Shown here one piece after another: positions 24,836-33,700 of a DNA stretch of 64,000 nt; positions within the stretch are counted from its first letter, which is position 1; each line of letters starts with the position of its first letter. This stretch comes from Ruminococcus sp. (GTDB lineage Bacteria; Bacillota; Clostridia; Oscillospirales; Ruminococcaceae), in NCBI GenBank assembly GCA_017529875.1, contig JAFXNC010000030.1, positions 54,076-118,075 of the forward strand. Reading direction: 5' to 3'. The position numbers were made by a program, and so were the translations under genes. The notes beneath the pieces were generated by a model that saw only the letters and a list, made by a program, of their open reading frames with translations, had not been told where the DNA came from and did no database searches.

Positions 24836-24880
24836 TTGACATACATTTCCGATAAGTGTATAATTGTATACAATTATACA
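24836..24880 (+). promoter_or_regulatory. Promoter with perfect 24-bp palindrome (probable GntR operator)
   Basis: TTGACA (24836-24841), 17 bases, TATAAT (24859-24864). The palindrome at 24857-24880 has 12-base arms TGTATAATTGTA and TACAATTATACA with no spacer, and it swallows the -10 box. Its core ATTGTATACAAT resembles operators of GntR/FadR regulators. Such a regulator is encoded by the second gene of this operon. Confidence 0.8.
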
Positions 24881-24915
24881 GCGATACACATATACATTAT
24901 AAGGAGGCATCCCCT

Positions 24916-26310
24916 ATGAAACACACAATGCCCAATATAAGTCTCAGCCCCAGGACGAACCTGCTGGATTTCGATACCTACGAATACGAATTGCAGAACA
25001 GCGACCGCCCCGAGCTTTTCCGGGAGATGTTCCCCTATACCGAAGTGCCGAAGGTGGCCTATAACTACCGCCATGTACCTATGAATATGCCGGAGAACAT
25101 CTACATCACAGACACCTCTTTCAGGGACGGTCAGCAGTCGAGGGCTCCCTATACCTCGTCGCAGATAGTTGAGCTGTACAAGATGCTCCACCGCCTGGGC
25201 GGGGAAAAGGGCATCATCCGTCAGACGGAGTTTTTCGTTTACTCCAAAAACGACAGGGAGGCTCTTGAACGCTGCATGGCGCTGGGCTATGAGTTCCCGG
25301 AGATCACCACCTGGATACGCGCCAACAAACAGGATTTTGAGCTGGTGAAGAATATCGGCATCCGTGAGACCGGCATCCTGGTCTCCTGCTCCGACTACCA
25401 TATTTATAATAAAATGGGTCTTGACCGCCGCCAGGCACTTGACAAGTACCTCGGCATCGTCAAGGAGTGCATCGCCGCCGGTCTGCACCCCCGCTGTCAT
25501 TTTGAGGACATAACCCGGGCGGATTTCTACGGCTTTGTTGTACCCTTTGCGATCGAGCTGAGAAAGCTCTCTGAGCAGAGCGGCATCCCCATAAAGATAC
25601 GCGCCTGCGACACCATGGGCTACGGAATACCCTATCCCGGGGCGGCGCTGCCGAGAAGCGTTTCCGGCATCATCTACGGCTTGCAGCACTATGCGGGTTT
25701 CTCCAGCGATATGCTTGAATGGCACGGTCACAACGATTTCTACAAGGGCGTCACCAACGCCGCCACAGCCTGGCTCTACGGCGCGGGAGCCGTGAACTGC
25801 TCTATGCTGGGCATCGGCGAGCGCACCGGCAATGTGCCGCTTGAAGCTATGGTGTTCGAGTATGCCTCTCTCAAAGGCACCCTCGACGGCATGGACACCT
25901 CGGTCATCACCGAGATCGCCGATTACATCGTAAACGAGACCCACTACGAGCTGCCGCCCATGACCCCCTTCGTGGGCAAGAGCTTTAACGTCACACGCGC
26001 AGGCATACACGCCGACGGCCTCATGAAGGACGAGGAGATATACAACATATTCGACACCTCAAAGCTGCTCAACAGGCCTCCGCTGGTATCGGTCAGCGCA
26101 TCCTCCGGACTGGCGGGGATAGCCTGCTGGATCAACAATTATTTCAGGCTCACAGGCGAGCGTTCTGTCGATAAGAAAGACCCCGCCGTGTCTAAGATCA
26201 AGGAATGGGTGGACAGCGAATATGCAGGCGGACGTGTCACCCTTATCAGCGACGAAGAGCTTGAAACGCTGGTAGCAAAGTATATGCCTGAGATCGCAGG
26301 GGGAAACTGA
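24916..26310 (+). CDS. Re-type citrate synthase-like enzyme (isopropylmalate/homocitrate synthase family)
   Basis: Claisen-condensing enzyme of 464 residues. ITDTSFRDGQQSRAPYT is the DRE-TIM metal and catalytic motif, and EWHGHNDFYKGVTNA supplies the HxH ligands. From memory the whole sequence, including FREMFPYTEVPKVAYN, GIIRQTEFFVYSK and VGKSFNVTRAGIHADGL, matches the Clostridium kluyveri Re-citrate synthase group, often annotated as isopropylmalate synthase. It would make citrate from oxaloacetate and acetyl-CoA for glutamate synthesis in anaerobes. It lacks the LeuA regulatory domain, which argues against leucine synthesis. AAGGAGG precedes the start. It is followed after one base by the GntR gene. 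Substrate is inferred. Confidence 0.78.
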   Translation: MKHTMPNISLSPRTNLLDFDTYEYELQNSDRPELFREMFPYTEVPKVAYNYRHVPMNMPENIYITDTSFRDGQQSRAPYTSSQIVELYKMLHRLGGEKGIIRQTEFFVYSKNDREALERCMALGYEFPEITTWIRANKQDFELVKNIGIRETGILVSCSDYHIYNKMGLDRRQALDKYLGIVKECIAAGLHPRCHFEDITRADFYGFVVPFAIELRKLSEQSGIPIKIRACDTMGYGIPYPGAALPRSVSGIIYGLQHYAGFSSDMLEWHGHNDFYKGVTNAATAWLYGAGAVNCSMLGIGERTGNVPLEAMVFEYASLKGTLDGMDTSVITEIADYIVNETHYELPPMTPFVGKSFNVTRAGIHADGLMKDEEIYNIFDTSKLLNRPPLVSVSASSGLAGIACWINNYFRLTGERSVDKKDPAVSKIKEWVDSEYAGGRVTLISDEELETLVAKYMPEIAGGN

Positions 26311-26311
26311 T

Positions 26312-26980
26312 ATGCTGCTTGAAACTGATGACAGATCACTCAGGATAAGAGTTTTCAACGCCATAGAGAACGCTATCCTTGACGGCGAATACAAGGACGG
26401 CGACAGCCTCAACGAGCTGCGGCTCTCCAAGGAGCTCGGTGTCAGCAGGACGCCGGTGCGTGAAGCCCTGATGCAGCTTGAGCTTGAAGGCCTGGTGCGC
26501 AACATCCCCAACAAGGGAGCTGTGGTGGTGGGCGTCACCGAACAGGACACCCATGACATCTATGAGATACGGGTGCGCATTGAGGGGCTTGCCGCAAGGC
26601 TCTGCGCCGAGAACATCACTGAAGACGAGCTTCACGCCCTTGAACAGATCGTGGATCTCCAGGAGTTCTACCTGCTCAAAAACGACACCGGGCAGATCTG
26701 GAAGCTGGACGGCGATTTCCACAAGATCATCTACGACGCCTCACGCAGCCGTCCGCTGAGGTTTACCCTGTCCAATTTTCACAACTACATCAAGAAAGCC
26801 CGTGACATCTCGGTGCAGACCGAAGGCCGCGCCGAAAAGACCGTCGCGGAGCACAGGGCTATCCTCGATGCCATAAAGCAGCACAACGGCGACCTCGCCG
26901 AGCAGCTCACCGCCAAGCATATCACCAATGCAGAGGACAACCTTTTCGAGAACGTGATGAAAAAAGACTCAGACCAATAA
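26312..26980 (+). CDS. GntR family regulator (FadR/FCD subfamily)
   Basis: Transcription factor of 222 residues. The winged helix at about 10-75 reads LNELRLSKELGVSRTPVREAL, then LVRNIPNKGAVV (cores SRTPVREAL and NIPNKGAVV). The C-terminal FCD domain of about 140 residues has the metal/ligand residues in RVRIEGLAARL, DGDFHKIIYDAS and EHRAILDAIKQ. It starts one base after the Re-citrate synthase stop, so the two are one operon. The perfect palindrome in the operon promoter is the likely binding site, giving autoregulation, possibly by citrate or a related organic acid. The effector is not proven. Confidence 0.9.
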   Translation: MLLETDDRSLRIRVFNAIENAILDGEYKDGDSLNELRLSKELGVSRTPVREALMQLELEGLVRNIPNKGAVVVGVTEQDTHDIYEIRVRIEGLAARLCAENITEDELHALEQIVDLQEFYLLKNDTGQIWKLDGDFHKIIYDASRSRPLRFTLSNFHNYIKKARDISVQTEGRAEKTVAEHRAILDAIKQHNGDLAEQLTAKHITNAEDNLFENVMKKDSDQ

Positions 26981-26986
26981 ATCCGC

Positions 26987-27022
26987 GGCAGGCAGCCATT
27001 CCGGCAGCCTGCCCTTTGGTTT
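26987..27022 (+). terminator. Terminator of the citrate-synthase/GntR operon
   Basis: GGCAGGC, 13-base loop, GCCTGCC, then CTTTGGTTTT. Confidence 0.75.
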
Positions 27023-27043
27023 TACTGCAATTTTGCCGTTAAA

Positions 27044-27089
27044 TGTAGTATACGCAACACTTTGCCTTCGATGTGTTGTTTTTACTACA
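27044..27089. repeat. Symmetrical inverted repeat of a 17-base unit
   Basis: The unit TGTAGTA-4-CAACAC occurs at 27044-27060 and, inverted, at 27073-27089, separated by 12 bases. Both copies have the same 4-base gap. It could be a double operator for the small transcript that begins about 55 bases downstream, or an RNA hairpin. No regulator is assigned. Confidence 0.6.
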
Positions 27090-27109
27090 TTTCGCGCTGA
27101 TATTGTCTG

Positions 27110-27230
27110 TTGCAAAACCCAGCAGAATATGGTATTATATAGACACAGCAAGAGAACAGCCAAAGCAGCCCGGAGAGCGGCTGCGGAGGTCCGCCCCGCA
27201 CCTGAACGAAACAGGTGCGGGGATTTTTTA
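27110..27230 (+). ncRNA. Candidate small RNA with own promoter and terminator
   Basis: A promoter TTGCAA (27110-27115), 17 bases, TATTAT (27133-27138) predicts an RNA starting near 27145. It ends 85 bases later at a textbook terminator: CCCCGCACCTG, loop AACGAAA, CAGGTGCGGGG, then six T (27194-27229). A further hairpin, GCAGCC and GGCTGC, lies at about 27165-27184. There is a GGAGGT but no start codon at a usable distance, so no peptide is evident. The next gene has its own promoter downstream, which argues against a leader or attenuator. I do not recognise a known RNA family. Confidence 0.6.
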
Positions 27231-27282
27231 TGCTAAAATCGACATTGTTTATAAAAAATTCATACTCCCGGGTGATATGGTA

Positions 27283-27311
27283 TTGAAAACCAGCCGTAAA
27301 AATGGTACAAT
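27283..27311 (+). promoter_or_regulatory. Promoter of the potassium channel gene
   Basis: TTGAAA (27283-27288), 17 bases, TACAAT (27306-27311). Confidence 0.75.
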
Positions 27312-27358
27312 GAAAACAGATACCAAACTCAGCTCTTTATCAAGGCAGGTGTATACAA

Positions 27359-28453
27359 ATGAAACTGAGCAGGATCGGCAGACTTAAGCTGGCAGAGGTA
27401 ATACTGCTGTTCTCCACTATGATCATGGTGCTGAACCTTGCCACCTCCATGAGCTATACCGTGTCGCCGGAATACACCCTTGCTGTGGTGTTCCTGGCTA
27501 TCGCCCTCTCCGATGTGGTGCGCTTTCTCAGGCTAAGAAGCGAGAATACAGACGAATTCGTCAGATACGTCATACTGAGCATACTCTATTTTATCGCCGG
27601 CATTTCGTTTTTCTTCGCCGAGGGCTTGCTGACTATGCGGATGTGGATGCTGTTTTACAGCTCGACGCTTATCATTTCAAGGGCGTTTTCCATGATCATC
27701 GGCATAAGAAACCGCAGCGTAAAGGGCGTTATCCTGCATCTTTTGCGTATGCTGATCTTTGTGCCTCTGCTGTTGTATTCCTTTGTTCCCGGCGAAGAAG
27801 AGCTGCAGCTGGGCACTTTCTTGATGTCGCTCATAATGGTCGCACAGCTTCTGCTGAGGCTTCTGAGCATCTCCATGTCGCAGATCCGGTTCGATATCCT
27901 CAAACGCATCATCGTCAAGTCCATGGCGGCTGAGGTAATGTCCGGCCTCATCATCCTGATAGTAACCTTTTCATTGGTATTCGCGACCTTTGAACCCTCT
28001 ATGAAGGAGTCCTATTCCCATGCCCTGTGGTACTGCTTCGCCGTAGTGACCACCATAGGCTTTGGCGATTATGCTGCTGCGACTGCCATAGGGCAGATAC
28101 TTACGGTGATCCTGGGTATCTACGGTATCATAGTGGTGGCTTTGATCACTTCTATCATCATCAACTTCTACTCAGAGACCAAGGACGTCAAAATGTCTGA
28201 TTCTGACAATGATGATCCCGACTCGTCTGAAGCCTTTGACGGTAACTCATCCCCCGCCCCCAGGCTCGGCAGACGTATGCGCCGCAGGGACAGAGCCGCA
28301 AGGCTCAGGTCTGTAGAGCGCCGCAGAGCACGTATCTCAGCGGCTCTTACGGCTCAGCCGCCCGACAGCCCGAAGCCCCGCCGCCTTCGCTGTACCGCAT
28401 CGGTAAAGAAAGACCCGGACGCTCCCAAGGACGATCAGCAGCCCCAGGCATAA
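27359..28453 (+). CDS. Six-helix potassium channel protein
   Basis: Ion channel of 364 residues. Six hydrophobic helices lie in residues 10-280. Between the last two is the pore loop FAVVTTIGFGDYAAAT, whose TIGFGD is the potassium selectivity filter. There is no Arg-rich S4 helix, so voltage gating is not evident. The cytosolic tail (about 285-364) is strongly basic and Pro-rich, with RRMRRRDRAARL, and carries no RCK domain. It converges on ktrA and ktrB, forming a potassium block. A GCAGGTG lies 9 bases before the start, a weak ribosome site. Confidence 0.85.
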   Translation: MKLSRIGRLKLAEVILLFSTMIMVLNLATSMSYTVSPEYTLAVVFLAIALSDVVRFLRLRSENTDEFVRYVILSILYFIAGISFFFAEGLLTMRMWMLFYSSTLIISRAFSMIIGIRNRSVKGVILHLLRMLIFVPLLLYSFVPGEEELQLGTFLMSLIMVAQLLLRLLSISMSQIRFDILKRIIVKSMAAEVMSGLIILIVTFSLVFATFEPSMKESYSHALWYCFAVVTTIGFGDYAAATAIGQILTVILGIYGIIVVALITSIIINFYSETKDVKMSDSDNDDPDSSEAFDGNSSPAPRLGRRMRRRDRAARLRSVERRRARISAALTAQPPDSPKPRRLRCTASVKKDPDAPKDDQQPQA

Positions 28454-28454
28454 C

Positions 28455-28494
28455 AAAACGGTATATCCCCGTTGTGAGGATATACCGTTATTTT
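28455..28494. terminator. Bidirectional terminator between channel gene and ktrA
   Basis: AACGGTATATCC, 9-base loop, GGATATACCGTT, followed by ATTTTTG. Confidence 0.85.
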
Positions 28495-28514
28495 TGTGTA
28501 TTTTGAATGTCGTA

Positions 28515-29159
28515 TCAGATCTTGAAGCACTTGCGGATGTCCTTCATCTCGCCGATGACAAAGGTTATGTCGTTTTCCATGAAGACCGTCTCCGGGTGGG
28601 GGATAAAGACCGAATCGCCCCGCTTTACGGTGATGATGTTGACCTTGTGCTTACGTCTGACGTCAGTCTGAACAAGTGTCTTGCCGACCCAGTCCTTGGG
28701 CACCTTGATCTCATAGATCGAGTAGTTGCTGTCGAGCCTGATGAAGTCCAGAATCATGTCGGAGGCGTACCTCGTGGCAAAGCGTATGGCGGTCTGCTTC
28801 TCGGGGTATGCGATCTCGTCGGCGCCCACCATGCGCAGAAACTTCATCTGCACGTCGTTGGTGGCTCGCGCCATGACGAACTTCGCTCCCAGCTCCTTGA
28901 GTGTGCAGGTCGCCTCCAGCGACGCCTGGAAAAGTCCTCCCAGGGCAACAACGCAGATGTCAAAATCCGGTATGCCCAGGGATCTGAGCAGGTCGCGGTT
29001 GGTGCAGTCGCCGATCATGGCGTTGGTGACATAGGGCGAGATCTCGTTTATGACGTTTTCATCGGAATCCACCGAGAGCACGTCACAGCCCAGCTCGCTC
29101 ATTCTCTTGGCGATGGTGCTGCCGAATTCTCCCGCTCCCAAAACAAGTATTGATTTCAT
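28515..29159 (-). CDS. ktrA: KtrA/TrkA family potassium uptake regulatory subunit
   Basis: Cytoplasmic gating ring subunit of a potassium transporter, 214 residues. The RCK_N Rossmann domain starts ILVLGAGEFGSTIAKRM, with the acidic end of beta2 in VLSVDSDEN, so it binds NAD(H) or ATP. The RCK_C domain (about 135-214) follows, a possible cyclic di-AMP site. AAAGGAG sits 8 bases before the start at 29159. The gene begins 17 bases after ktrB on the same strand, so the pair is an operon. Confidence 0.93.
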   Translation of the reverse strand: MKSILVLGAGEFGSTIAKRMSELGCDVLSVDSDENVINEISPYVTNAMIGDCTNRDLLRSLGIPDFDICVVALGGLFQASLEATCTLKELGAKFVMARATNDVQMKFLRMVGADEIAYPEKQTAIRFATRYASDMILDFIRLDSNYSIYEIKVPKDWVGKTLVQTDVRRKHKVNIITVKRGDSVFIPHPETVFMENDITFVIGEMKDIRKCFKI

Positions 29160-29176
29160 AGCTGTCTCTCCTTTGA

Positions 29177-30499
29177 TCAAATTGCAAGCTTGTCAACAGG
29201 CCGTCTGCCCTTTACGCTCTCCGATGAGGAAACTGCGGCATAGATAAGCGTCAGTCCGCCGACTCTGCCGAAGAACATCAAAAACATCAGTATGCCCTTG
29301 GATAGCATGGAAAGCTGTGTGGTTATGCCCATGGTAAGACCCGCTGTGCCTATGGCCGAGCCGGTCTCGAACAGGCAGGTCAGCAGCGGTATCCCCTCAT
29401 AGCGGCTGATGATAATGCCGCTGGTTATGAACAGCGAAAGATACATGAACAGTATGGCGCCGGCGTTTCGCAAAGCGTTGTCCGGGACGCGGCGCTTGAA
29501 GCACTCCACGTCGTTCTTGCGCCTGAACACCGTGATCGCGCCCAGGAACAGCACCGCGAAGGTGGCTGTCTTCATACCGCCGGCAGTAGACCCAGGCGAG
29601 CCTCCTATCAGCATCAGCAGGATCATGGTCAGGGAACCTGATTCGCTCATCTGCGCAAGATCCTGGGTGTTGAAGCCCGCTGTCCTGGCGGTAACTGACT
29701 GGAAGGAGGAACTCAGTATCCGCTCTTTAAGTCCAAGATCGGAATACTCGCAGAAGAAAAAGAACACCGCAGGGATAATGATAAGCAGCAGGGAAGTGAT
29801 GATGACCAGCTTGCTTTGCAGGCTGTACTTCCTGAAATGATGCTTGTGGGTCATAACGTCGTTCCAGGTAAGGAAACCTATGCCTCCCACTACTATCAGC
29901 AGCATTATGATGATGTTGAGATAAGCGTTGGCACTGTAACTGGTAAGGGACGAGAATGGCTCACGCTCCCCCATGAGGTCGAAGCCGGCATTACAGAACG
30001 CCGATACCGAGTGGAACAGCGAATATCCCACACCTTGCAGGAATCCGAAGTCGCTGATGAACACCGGCGCCAGCAGCACCGCTCCGGCAAGCTCCACTAT
30101 CAGAGAGCCTTTGAGTATGAACCCGGTCAGGTGCATGATGCCACCAACCTGGGGCGCGGATATAGATTCTTTCATGGTGCTCAGCTGTGAGAGGCTGAGC
30201 TTGCGGCCTGTGACCTTCATTATAGCCATGCCGATGGTGATGACGCCCATACCGCCGATCTGTATCAGCGTCATTATGATGCATTTGCCGAAAAGTGACC
30301 AGTATGTAGCTGTGTCCCGGACCACCAGCCCGGTTACGCAGGTCGCCGAGGTCGCTGTGAACAGGCAGTCTGAAATGGGCGTGACCGTTCTCTCCTGAGA
30401 GGATATGGGGAGCATCAGCAGCAGCCCCCCCACGAGTATCAATGCGAAAAAGCTGAGAATGATTATCTGAAAGGGCGTCTTGCCCTTGCGTTTTTTCAT
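29177..30499 (-). CDS. ktrB: KtrB/TrkH family potassium transporter
   Basis: Integral membrane potassium translocator of 440 residues made of four helix-pore-helix repeats. Filter-like segments include TSATCVTGL and VSAFCNAGFDL, and GGSPGSTAGGMKT forms the third-repeat gate region. The fourth has ETGSAIGTAGLTMG. It works with KtrA, the next gene. The start at 30499 has GAGGTGG upstream; the open frame extends 8 codons further without one. Its leader contains a 25-base palindrome between the promoter and ribosome site. Confidence 0.94.
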   Translation of the reverse strand: MKKRKGKTPFQIIILSFFALILVGGLLLMLPISSQERTVTPISDCLFTATSATCVTGLVVRDTATYWSLFGKCIIMTLIQIGGMGVITIGMAIMKVTGRKLSLSQLSTMKESISAPQVGGIMHLTGFILKGSLIVELAGAVLLAPVFISDFGFLQGVGYSLFHSVSAFCNAGFDLMGEREPFSSLTSYSANAYLNIIIMLLIVVGGIGFLTWNDVMTHKHHFRKYSLQSKLVIITSLLLIIIPAVFFFFCEYSDLGLKERILSSSFQSVTARTAGFNTQDLAQMSESGSLTMILLMLIGGSPGSTAGGMKTATFAVLFLGAITVFRRKNDVECFKRRVPDNALRNAGAILFMYLSLFITSGIIISRYEGIPLLTCLFETGSAIGTAGLTMGITTQLSMLSKGILMFLMFFGRVGGLTLIYAAVSSSESVKGRRPVDKLAI

Positions 30500-30514
30500 T
30501 TGTGTCCACCTCTG

Positions 30515-30575
30515 ATATTGCACAGAGTCTGTGCGATATATGTTACATTATAACACATTCATATTGGATTTACAA
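30515..30575 (-). promoter_or_regulatory. ktrBA promoter with palindromic leader
   Basis: Minus strand TTGTAA (30570-30575), 17 bases, TATAAT (30547-30552). Between the -10 box and the ribosome site lies ATATTGCACAGA-G-TCTGTGCGATAT (30515-30539), with 12-base arms and one mismatch. It could be an operator or an RNA hairpin. Confidence 0.75.
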
Positions 30576-30630
30576 GTAATTTTTATAATTATTCTCTGCG
30601 AATTGGTAAAATTTACCGTTCAGCGTCGAT

Positions 30631-30670
30631 AAAAAGGCATATCCCCGGCCTGTTACAGCGGGGATATGCC
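30631..30670 (-). terminator. Terminator of the MMPL gene
   Basis: Minus strand GGCATATCCCC, 13-base loop, GGGGATATGCC, TTTTT. Confidence 0.88.
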
Positions 30671-30700
30671 GTTTCAATAGCACGTAAATACGCGGTTTGA

Positions 30701-33700
30701 TCATTTCTTCCTGTTTCTGCCGGCGGTGAATCTGTCAAGGAAAGCCAGTACGCCCGGCAGGATAAAGATTATCAGGATTATGGCGCTGGCGGCCCCGATG
30801 GAGATAGTCCGGCAGATCTGCTCCACGGTGGGCTCGCCGTAGCACTGACCCAGGATAGCGGTGGTAGTCACCATTATCAGACCCGAGGTCAGTATGGTGT
30901 GCATCGAGCCGGAGTAGGCCTTTTTCAGCGCCTCGGGACGGTCGTTATCTCTCCGGAACTCCCGGTAGTAGTTGGAGAACAGTATGCCGTAGTCGATAGT
31001 CGAGCCCATAAGTATGCACTGTACTATCATCAGAGCCAGGAAGTAGATGCTGTACCCCTGGAACCCGATGACCGTAACCGTGATATAAACACCCGTCTGC
31101 ACCAGCAGCACAAGTATCAGCGGCACGCCCACCGAGCGGAAGGTTATCAGCACCACCAGGAAGATAGCCGCCGCCGTAAGTATGGTGATGAACAGCAACT
31201 CGCTGTCAAAGGTCTGGCTCATTTCGTAGTTCATGGCTGAGGAACCGATCAGATGATACTCTCCTGTGAGCGCCTTGCACTTCTCGTTGACCAGCTCGTA
31301 GAAGGCATCAGTCTCCTCGCCCTCCTCCGGTACAGTTACAGAAAGGATCAGCCTGGAGTAGTTCGGCCCTTTTAGCTGCTTGATGCCGTCGTTGAGGTCG
31401 GCGGCGTTCTGCTTGATGTCGGAGACGGTATCATCGTCCAGCAGGGGCTTGAAGGTCTCGTCGCAGATCAGCGTGTCGTTGAGGTAGTTCATCAGCTGCT
31501 CCACCGACATGGTCTTTGTCTTGTCGGGGGAGCCGTTGGCGTCGTGATAGAGGTACATCACCGCAGTCTCGTTCTCGTCGAGCTCGTCGGTCATGCCCCT
31601 GAACAGCTCGGTCATTTCGCTGCTGGTGTACTTCTGCTCCGACACCACTGCGTTAATGAGCTTTGAAAGGTAGGTCAGCTGAGTGCGATTTTCCTCGGTG
31701 AAGTTCTGCGCCATGCTCTCGTCCGCAAGGACGCCGTTCACAAGGAAGTTCACGAACTCCGCCGCCGAGAGCTTCATCTCGAAGTCCGGGCTGCGCATGG
31801 TGTAAAGCATCGTAAGCTGATGCGCCTGACCTTGTTCCATGCCCAGCATAGCCGCAAGGCTGATCTCGTCGAGCTGAACCTCTCCCAGGGCGGTGTCCAT
31901 TATGCCCTTGAGCTGCTCCATTTGCCCGAGCATTGCGGCATCCATGGACTGGGCGAACTGCTCCTTGTTACCGCACAGAAAGCTTACCATTTCATAAACA
32001 GACAGCTTCATATCGGTGCTGCCGGTCTGATTCATCTGATGATAGTAGCCTGCAAGCTGCTGAGCAGCAGTCTCATCCATACCGAGATACTGCGCAAGCT
32101 CTTTCGGCGAGAGGGGCTGCTGTATGGCGCTCTTGTCGGTGAATGTCCGCAGCATCTGCATCTGAGCAAGGCTCTGCTTGTCGAACATGGAGGCGTAGGT
32201 CTCGTCGGATGCAAGGTCATCCAGTATGAAGCTTACGAACTCGTTGGCGGTCAGCGGCTTTGCCTCGGCATCCGGTCTTTGCAGACAGTAGTAGGTGAAA
32301 AGCTGTGTGCACTGGCTTTCCTCCATACCGAAGAACTCCGCCAGCTCCGCCGCAGATACCGGAGTTTGCAGCGCCTGCGCGTCGGAGAGGCGCTTTATCA
32401 TGGCGGTATTCTGCTCCATGTCATTGCTGATGTAGGACTTGAAGGTCTCGTTGGTCATCACGTCCTCGGCGATGAACCGCATGAACTCGCCGGCGGTCAT
32501 GGTGCCTGCCTCGCCGCCGTAGTACTTGTAATAGAGCATATTGAACATGGACTCGTCAGGCTCGATGTCCTGTTCCTTGCCGCTGCCCATGCTCTCGGAG
32601 AGGTCGTTGACCGCATCCACCATATCTGCGGCGGTGTGCTGCTTGCCCAGCATATTTGAGTAGTTGGTGGCAGCCTTGACGTTGTCCTGCTTTTCAAGCT
32701 CCTCGGCTATGGCAGTGACCTTCTCGTCGTCCTTGTTCTCGTAGAGCATGACCACGGTGCTTGTCTTCGGGAAGATGTCCGCAATGGGGTCGGCAGTAGT
32801 CATGGAGTAGGAGATGACAGTCTGCTTTTGCAGGATGTACGCTGCCACAAACAGTCCCACGAACGCCACGGTTATAGGCAGCCTCAGCTTGTTGCAGAGC
32901 CTTGCAAGCCCGCCTGTGGGTATCACCGGCGAGGGCTTTGCAGTTTTCTCAATGGCCTTCGAGCAGATAAGTATGAGCCCCGGCATCACAAGGAAAACGC
33001 AGATCACGCTGAGCAGTACGCCCTTTGCGAGCACCACGCCCATATCAAGGCCCAGCTTGAAGCTCATGAACAGCATAGCCAGCAGTCCCACAACCGTAGT
33101 CAGCGAGCTGGAGGATATAGAGGAGAACGCCCCGATGATCGCGGCTTTCATGGCGTCCTTGCGGTCGGCGGTCTTGGCAAGCTCCTGACGGTAACGGCTG
33201 ATGAGTATTATGGAGTAGTCCATTGACAGCACCAGCTGCAATATCGCCGCCACCGAGAAGGTCTTCTCCGAGATCTCCCCGATGAAGATGTTGGTGCCCA
33301 TGTTTATGGCCACCGCTATGCCGATGGTGAACAGGAACAAAAAGGGCTCTATCCACGACCCGCTCATGATAATGAGTATGGTCGTTATCATGGCAACGGC
33401 GGCAAAGGCCACCCACAGCGGGAAGTCGGGAGTGTCGTTGCTGTCGTTCTTGTACATCATGCCGTTTCGGGAGAAACCGGTCTCTATGGCCTCCTCCACG
33501 GCAAGTTCCTCCGCGGTATCGTAGTCATACTTGGTGTGGACTACGAACTTGGTGTAACCGTCCCGGTTGTACTCTTCGTCCCCGGATTTGTAGTCAACCT
33601 TATCCACGTTTTTGATCTCCGAGAGCTCCTTTTTGGTCTGAGCGATCTGTTCCTCGGTAAGATTCTTGAACACTACCCTTACGGTGTAGTCGCCCTCTGC

